Source of the DNA: Brachionus manjavacas
Lineage: Eukaryota > Rotifera > Eurotatoria > Ploima > Brachionidae
Reading direction: 5' to 3'
Length of the DNA: 64,000 nt
Assembly (NCBI GenBank): GCA_019054805.1
Contig: JAHQIY010000018.1
Location: 1,116,001 to 1,180,000 of the forward strand
Below the pieces are notes generated by a model. It worked only from the letters and a program-made list of their open reading frames with translations, was not told the origin of the DNA and searched no databases. The translations under genes and the position numbers were made by a program. Below are positions 57,247 through 64,000 of the stretch, in pieces (within the stretch, counting starts at the first letter, position 1; each line of letters begins with the position of its first letter).

Positions 57247-58354
57247 TTTGTTTTAAAAACTAAATTATTGTAATTTAGATATTTAAAGGTATTAAATTAA
57301 ATGCGTTTTTGAATTTTGTAATTCAACTCTTACTAGTTTTGTTCTATTTGTGATAAGATAAAATTTTTAATTTTTTTATTTGATTTAAATTTTAATAGCA
57401 GATGAAAACTTTTCGAAAAGCAAAAGGTTGACATTAAAGAGTGGATTAACAAAAAAGGTATTTAATTTTGACAAAAAAGATGAATTTTTGAAGCTATTTT
57501 TACAGCTTTGTCAAAAGGTGTATTCTTAACATTTGTTGAACTGTATCTATTTAATATCAAGGAATTTATTTTCTAATCTAATTGGTATACTATAAAATCA
57601 TTATCAAATTAAATTTGCTGGTTACATAAAAAGCAAAAATTGTTGACAATTTTTGTATAATCAGTTCCTAAAGATTAAAGTATTCAAGAGAATAAATGAT
57701 ATTTGCTAATATTTTAAAAATAATTTATACTTTTAGCACTCATATAAATTTTTAATTTGCTTTTAAAGGTCATTTTTTATATTTAGGGTTTTAATAACTA
57801 TATTTTAAAATATATTTTATTCATGAAAAAATTAAATGATTGATTTATTGATTTGATATTAATTTTTAAATCAAAACTAAAGCAAAAAACATCTGAGATT
57901 TTAAATTTAATTTCGAATTGATGCATTTAAAATATAAAATTATAAAAGTAAGGAAGCATTTTTCTAAAGTTAAAAAATTAAAAAAAAAATTTTCAAAATG
58001 TATGTAGAAGATTTTCAATTGATTGCTAAAAAAAAATAATGGGATATTAATTCAACCGTTTTCATAAAAGAAACAGTTTGAGGTTATTTCCACGCTTCTT
58101 TCTCTCAACGAGCTAATTTTTTAATAGAGATAAAGAAATGATAAATAAATTAATTAAAAAATTTAATTCCGTTTGTTTTTTTTATGCTTAGATTATTAAT
58201 AATATATTTAATGATATATGCTGAGTTTTGAAATTCAGCATTAATTAAATCAAAATGACTTTTAAAATCAATTTTATCAAAAAAGAAATAATTTCTTAAA
58301 ATTTGTTCTCAAAATTCCAATAATAAATAAAAATGTATTTAATATACACCGAGA

Positions 58355-58620
58355 AAATTAGTAGTAGTAGTAAAAGTTGGATCTTTGTGCACAATTTTTG
58401 ATTAGTTCTTTTCTGAGCCTGTGAGAGTTTCCTCTAATATTTCTTGCTGGACCGTTTGAGAAAGTTCCGGTTAAGGCCTAGGATAATTTACCTCTTCATT
58501 ATGGTGGTGAATTTTGTACATTTGGATGAGATGGCCGAGCTACGTTATGGCGAAGTGTGGAGACCGTTTGGCCTAATACCACTCTTTGTTTGCGTCCACT
58601 TAAGAATGACTCATTAACAA
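58355..58620 (-). pseudogene. CR1-like LINE 3' scrap
   Basis: The minus-strand reading has HLIQMYKIHHHNEEVNYPRP, then, in another frame, NIRGNSHRLRKELI-type residues and a TAC/CTA tail (58359-58370). This is the end of the thumb region of a CR1-like ORF2. It is badly decayed and different in sequence from the two other LINE types in the window. Confidence 0.55.
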
Positions 58621-58775
58621 TCTACTAATTAGTTGAACTAATCCATTTTAGTAAAAGGCCCTTTATTATTTGATTTTTTCTTAATAAAATTAATTGATTA
58701 TTTTTGAATGTTAAACTTTTTGATTTATTCAAAAGCTCGCTTCGATCTCCGCAAGCTCGCTTGCTGTAGCTGTTA

Positions 58776-58810
<35 letters not shown>
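58776..58810. repeat. (ATT)n microsatellite
   Basis: About eleven uninterrupted ATT units next to a GC-richer 40-base stretch (CGATCTCCGCAAGCTCGC). It could be the tail of another LINE in minus orientation. Confidence 0.8.
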
Positions 58811-59169
58811 AGATCTAGTAAAAAAAAATGAAAAATAAATTTTTTTAAAAATGAATAATTTTTAAATTTTCAAGATTTCTAGGAATTTATGATTCCATTT
58901 CTAATTAAACTCAATAAGTAAAAAATTTAGCAAAAAAATTTTTTTATTAGAGTCAAATAAATTATTGTTGTTAGCTGTTGGTAATTTTTAAAAAACAAAT
59001 TTTTTTTTTTAAATCAATCATACAAATAAATTAAGAAATATTAATTTGGTTGTATAATCAGAAATTCATTTTTGAAAAATAAATTGTTAAAAATCTTACT
59101 ATGGCAACGAATATACATAAACTTAATCATTTAAAGTAAAAAAACATAGATTAGTAATAAATGATAAAA

Positions 59170-62100
59170 ATGAAATACATTGATATTTTGCGTGGTGACT
59201 TTGGGACCTTGGTAAATCAACGATCAAAAACAATCAAAATTTTTTTGAGTTCAACATTTTCAGGTAGTTTTTCACAATTAAAGTTTTATTTTAAAAATCC
59301 ATTTGAAAAAAGATACTCATACTGAGAGAGACTATCTAATAAAGAATATTTACCCGAAATTACGCGAGTATTGTCAAAAATCTTATGGGTTAGATTTTCA
59401 AATATATGACATGAGATGGGGAATTTCTAATGAAATAACTACTTCACATTTGACAACAACAGTTTGTTTAAATGAAATAAAGAATTGCCAAAATACTTCA
59501 GTTGGACCTAATTTTATTGTAATGATTTTAACTAGATTAAAATAAATCAAAAAATTTATAAATTTTATTTTCAGGCTTTTATAAGTCATCGTTATGGCTC
59601 AAGAAGCTTGCCAACAAGAGTCAAAGCTAATGAATTTCAAATTCTACAGAAAGAACTAAATTCGTCAAATGAATATGATAAAATGTTTGATTTTGAGGAT
59701 GGAGAAAACAAAATCAAAATTCAAATTGAGAATATGCTTGAATTTTGCTATGAATTGGATGATAACGAGACACCGGCAAGATATCGCCTAAAACATATTG
59801 ACAAAATAATTCAAAATTTTACAGAGAATGTAGGTGATTTTATCTCACAAAGTGACAAATTTGTTGATAAAATTTTGAAAAACAATTTTAGAATTCGATT
59901 TTGAACAAAGCCTGGAACAAATTGGAGAAAAAATTGGGAAATTTGTTTAGAGCATTAGCTGAAAGTTGTTTAAAAAAAAATTTAATTACTCCTGTGGAAC
60001 ATGAGCGATATTTTGTCTCTGGTAAATAAATATTGATAAATATAAATTTATTTAAAAAATCAAAAATATTAATTATTAATTGCTGAAAATTTTAGTAACT
60101 GAAAAGGAGATTTTCAATGGAATATTAAAAGCAAAAAATGTTGAAAGAAATGTTCTTTATTTTGAACGTGAAATAGAAGATTTAGATGAAAGCATTGCAA
60201 AAAATGTGAGCATGGCAAAACGGTTTACTGAATTGGACAAAAACAATTGTGTTGATAAAGAAGTGAGGAATTTGCTTGATGAATTGAAAAACAAAAAAAT
60301 TCCCTCTAAATTACCGCAATCAAACATGTTCAAATTTAAAGTAAAATGGGACACTAAAAGCGGAATAAGTTTAGATACACATCGAGACTATATCGAAAAA
60401 TTTGCCGAGACTTTTTATGAACAAGTTAAAAAATTGATTGATTTGAACTATGAACAACAGAAGAAATTTGACGATTTGAGTCATGAAGATCATGAGTTAA
60501 TACAAGAAGTGATTGACCATGCTTGTTTTTGTAATGAAACAGTGAGCAAATTTCATGGAAGATCTGATATTTTACAAAAAGTAACCATTTTTGAATTTTA
60601 ACTTTTAAATTTAAAGAAATTAATTAGTTAAAATAAAAATGCAAAATTTTTTTTAAAAAGATACAAAAGTATCTTTTGGATACAGACAACAATATTCCAT
60701 ATGTTTTGTATGGTGAATCTGGTTGTGGTAAAACAGCCATTCTTGCTAAAATAACATCAGAAGTAAAATCAATTTAATTATCTTTATTTATTATTTATTA
60801 TAAATTTATTTTAATTGTTTTAAAAAATAAAGATTTTCAAAATTGTTCCTGATCCCGAAAACTATTGTGTTCTGCTTCGTTTTCTTGGAACTACTCCGAT
60901 AAGTTCTGATATAATCAAAACATTCCAGTCATTAATGCGTCAATTGTGTAAAATATTCAATATTCAAGAAAGTGAAATTATGCCTAGAAACGAAATAGAA
61001 TCAAAAAATGAGTTTGAGCGCCTTTTAGAATTTATCTGCCAAAAATTTCCGAATAGAAAAATTGTCCTTATTTTAGACTCAATAGATCAATTGAATACAT
61101 GCTTTTACAATTTAAATTGGCTTTTTACAAGATTGAACAAAAATGTTAAAATTTTTTATTCAACTTTGCCTGTTCATGGAAATATACTTCTAAATTTAAG
61201 AAATAAAATTGATGAGAAAAATTTCACTGAAGTTTTCAGGCTTGATGCTAAACTTGCTGTTGAAATAGTTCTAGACTGGTTGGGAAAAATTGGACGAAAA
61301 ATTACCAATTATCAATTAAATGTAGTAAGTGAACTTTTCGAATATGCAGAACTTTATCCATTGTATATCAAATTGATTTTTGACATTGTTTCAAAATGGA
61401 CATCATTTTATGAGCCAGACATTGAATTTAGAAAATGTTTGAAAATCGACAGCTCTATTCGATACATATTTTTGTCTCTTGAACAAGTCCATGGCAAATT
61501 GCTCTTTTCTAGAGCTATTATTTACATGAGCTTGTTTAAAAATGGAATATCTGAAAATGAAATTGAAGATATTCTTAGTTTGGATGACGATGTGTTGTAT
61601 GACATTTTTGAATTTCATGCACCACCTATTAGAAAATTGCCCATAGCTTTATGGGCAAGAATTAAAAATGATCTAAAAGGATACATGGTTGAAAAAGAAA
61701 TAGATGACACTCGCGTTATTTATTGGTAATTTAATAAATCATACTAAAATTATTTCTTTATCTCGATAGATTTCATAATCAATAATTTTGAGAAAATAGA
61801 ATTGGAGGAGGGTACAAAAGTTTTGTTTGACTAATGAACAAAAACAATATAGCATAAATTCTAATTTATAGAGTAAAAAATTTAAAGTAGAGATTATTTT
61901 TTTTCGCTTTTATCAAATACTTTTAAAAATTAAGCTTATCGTTTAATTTTTATTAGAATTTGTACTAATTTTGTATCATTTAAAATATATACCAAAATTT
62001 GTTAATTTTTGATATTCACAATGCCACTAAAAACTAGAATTAAGTATGAATGGACTAAGATTTAAGTATATACAAGTTATTTGGATCTGTAGACAATTTT

Positions 62101-64000
62101 TGGTAACAAAGAAACTTTTTTTTGCGATAATAATTTTTTGATGCAAAATTTTTTTTTAAATGCAAGACTTGAACTTTTATGCTTTAATACTTAAAATTTT
62201 ATACGAAACTTATAATTTTATGTTCATGCGTCAAACACCTTTTCCCAATTTATTTTGCTGGTCATTTTTGAATTCTTAATTTAGATTTGTGAAAGTATTA
62301 AGCTTTAGAAGGGTTTATACAATAGACTTTCTATTGTAAATATGACTCATTTTTCATCTAAAATTTGGAATCAATTTAAAGAAAAAAAAACTATCCATAA
62401 TGATAAACTCTAGTTCGTTTCTCTATATACAAATAAAAGTTTCTTTTATTTAAAATTTAGTATTCGTTGTAATTTATCCTCAGATTAGGGTATCTTGAAG
62501 GTATCTTAAAGTTTAGGATGAAAAAAATCGGATCAACAAGTATTTTTTTATATTTTTTAATGGTATTTGATTAAATCTCTCTGCAAAATGCTTACTAGTA
62601 AAAAACGTGCTAAATATTAGATGAGGCTGAATTTTACTTTCAATGTCAATAATATTCAGGTTAGTTTAATTCTAGTTTTTAGTGGCATTGTGAATATCAA
62701 AAATTATCAAATTTTGGTATATATTTCAAATGATACAAAATTAGTACAAATTCTAATAAAAATTAATCGATAAGCTTAATTTTTAAAAGTATTTGATAAA
62801 AGCAAATAAAATAATATATACTTTTTATTTTTTTTCTATATATTAAAATTTATGCTATATTTTTTTTTGTTTATTTATTTATTTATTATTTATTTGTATA
62901 TCTGTATCGAGCTAAAGCTCCTTCAGATTAAATAAAAAATAAAAAATAAAAATTAAAATAAAGTTAAATAAATAAAATAAAAATTAAAAAATAAAAAGTT
63001 AGGCAAAATAAATTCAAGAAATAAAAATATGAAAAAAATTTGTGAGAGCTAAAGAGCTGTTTATTATTTATTTGTTTGTTTATTTGTGTGTTTGTTTATT
63101 TGTTTTCTGTACCGAGCTAAAGCTCCTTCAGAAAAAATTAAAAATAAAATAAAAAAATAAAATAAAAATAAAATTAAAGTTAATAAAATTGTATAAAAAA
63201 AAGAATCAAAATAGAGTAAATAAGCTAAAAAAATGAAAGTTGAAAAGAAATGATGTTTTTTATTTTTATTCTGAAGGAGCTTTAGTTCGGTACAGTTAAC
63301 AAATAAATAAATAAATAATAATAAATTGTACGATTAAATGATTAAATCGGATTTGTTTAAAAAACCAAAAAATGTACGGATAAAAAATACAATTTATTTG
63401 TCAAAGAAAAACATAAAAATAAAAAAAATTTAAAAATTATTTTCTCTTAAAAAAAATTATCTAATCTACTTTGAGACATAGCGGTGTCTTTTATAAAAAT
63501 CATATGATTTTTAAAATAAATAAGATAAATTTTCAAAATCTTTATCATTAAAAGAACTTTAACTTACTAAATATTTACAAAACAACTTAAAACTTTCAGA
63601 TGCATCCTTGAACGTAATTTTTTCAGTCTTCACTTCAGCTTGAACATTTTCTTCAATTTCAATCTGATTTGATTGGGAAACCAAAGAACAATAGATTTGT
63701 ACGCATTAAAGCGAGTTTACTGTAAAAAATACCTTTTTTTAAAGCCAGAAGAATTTTGATTTCAAATTTACATTTATCATGCACTTCAATTTGCCGGTTT
63801 AATTTTTGTCTGGCAGGAAAATAAAATTTAGAATTGACTTAAAAAAATAAATACAAAAACTAAATTTGGCAACTATCTTTGTTCTCTATCAAATTAAGGT
63901 ATTGAAATTGGGATCTAAAAAAATAAAAATAACTTGAATTTGCTAAAATTTTACCATTTTTATTAAAAAGGTATCACAGAAGGTTTATAGAAGTCGCCAA
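59170..64000 (+). CDS. NWD-C: DUF4062-NACHT-(WD40) STAND protein, 5' part
   Basis: Exons: 59170-59263, 59313-59518, 59575-59829, 59892-60021, 60096-60580, 60661-60762, 60833-61725, then 63971 onward past the window edge. Exons 1-7 are open without any frameshift (2165 nt). IFLSSTFS, ERDYLIKNIYPKLREYC, DMRWGIS, GESGCGKT and IVLILDSIDQL are all present. Exon 8 starts G-TATCACAGAAGG as in NWD-A and NWD-B (WYHRRFIEV). Intron 7 is 2245 bp, versus 59 bp in the paralogues, because of inserted repeats. Exon 3 matches NWD-B, not NWD-A, while the middle of exon 7 (60945-61448) differs from both. Confidence 0.85.
61838..62870. mobile_element. Element with about 195-bp terminal inverted repeats, in intron 7 of NWD-C
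   Basis: Arms 61838-62035 and about 62665-62870 are inverted copies, including GATATTCACAATGCCACTAA / TTAGTGGCATTGTGAATATC and AAGCTTATCG/CGATAAGCTT. The interior (about 630 bp) is AT-rich without a supportable ORF. Outer ends read CAATATAGCATAAATT and complement. Family unknown. Confidence 0.7.
62880..63330. repeat. Three copies of a palindrome-containing 30-bp motif in A/T-run filler
   Basis: The motif TGTATCGAGCTAAAGCTCC plus TTCAGA occurs at about 62902-62931, 63104-63135 (TGTACCGAGCTAAAGCTCC) and inverted at about 63267-63296. The core GAGCTAAAGCTC is an interrupted palindrome. Each copy is bordered by TTTATTTATTTG on one side and AAAATAAAAATTAAA on the other. The last two copies face each other as an inverted pair. 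Confidence 0.6.
63568..63850 (-). other. Possible exons of an unidentified gene inside NWD-C intron 7
   Basis: Minus strand 63672-63568 reads IEIEENVQAEVKTEKITFKD, then ASESFKLFCKYL and GTAAGT; 63815-63735 reads QKLNRQIEVHDKCKFEIKIL, then LALKK and GTATTT. Both are open, end at donor-like sites and look protein-like (alternating charge, Cys), but the phases do not join cleanly. Could be a nested gene or an old transposon. Confidence 0.25.

Larger units (their letters stand above)
57247..59169. other. Intergenic between SLC5 and NWD-C
   Basis: AT-rich region that must contain the divergent promoters of SLC5 (-) and NWD-C (+). It holds a LINE scrap (58355-58620) and an ATT microsatellite. No other gene is seen. 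Confidence 0.5.

Noticed and set aside
58774-58810. (ATT)n as a CRISPR or regulatory array
   Set aside because: A plain triplet microsatellite without spacers.
62880-63330. GAGCTAAAGCTCC repeats as a CRISPR array
   Set aside because: Only three copies, one inverted, irregular spacing, eukaryotic context.

Overview
The window is eukaryotic: strongly AT-rich (about three quarters A+T by eye), with protein genes cut by many tiny introns (mostly 45-60 nt, GT-AG), convergent genes only tens of bases apart, and abundant DNA transposons and CR1-like non-LTR retrotransposons. The style (FLYWCH/MULE transposases, large NACHT-WD40 genes, animal-type F-BAR/SH3, thimet-oligopeptidase and SGLT genes) points to a small invertebrate. 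A monogonont rotifer such as Brachionus is my best guess, but that is inference. I see no rRNA, tRNA, CRISPR or bacterial operon.

Layout. 1-20025 is a transposon complex and holds no host gene I can recognise. It is built from one module, a MULE transposase joined to a 5'-truncated CR1-type reverse transcriptase and a degenerate DDE-transposase tail, copied in alternating orientation. Two inverted repeats are nested: 1-2789 against 4146-6932, and 4465-11352 against 13128-20025 (arms of about 6.9 kb, loop of about 1.8 kb). The MULE parts inside each arm are scrambled, and every junction is mirrored in the other arm. 20026-21962 is non-coding.

21963-26356 (+) is a nervous wreck/FCHSD-type F-BAR plus double-SH3 gene in 10 exons. 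27702-30913 (+) is a thimet oligopeptidase/neurolysin-type M3 metallopeptidase in 15 exons. It runs into the convergent gene NWD-A (30978-37181, -), a DUF4062-NACHT-WD40 STAND protein in 11 exons. A second paralogue, NWD-B (-), occupies 48290-54145. Its last two exons appear to lie at 37624-37983, beyond a 10.3-kb intron filled with a hAT-like MITE, a dead Tc1 element with a nested insertion, a TIR element carrying an exon-like ORF, and a near full-length CR1-type LINE (43835-48060). 54513-57246 (-) is an SLC5/SGLT sodium-solute symporter in 14 exons, two of them micro-exons of 5 and 7 nt. A third paralogue, NWD-C (+), starts at 59170 and runs off the right edge; its exon 8 begins at 63971 after a 2.2-kb intron with a long-TIR element.

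How it fits together. F-BAR/SH3 (membrane and actin remodelling), M3 peptidase (peptide turnover) and SLC5 (solute uptake) are ordinary single-copy host genes. The three NWD genes form a local family of STAND NTPases that share long near-identical blocks separated by diverged patches, the pattern expected from gene conversion. Exon lengths add to whole reading frames for the F-BAR, M3 and SLC5 genes. NWD-A and NWD-B are each exactly one nucleotide short, at a homopolymer. Several 'frameshifts' in the window are single-base homopolymer differences between copies and may be sequencing errors. All comparisons were made by eye.
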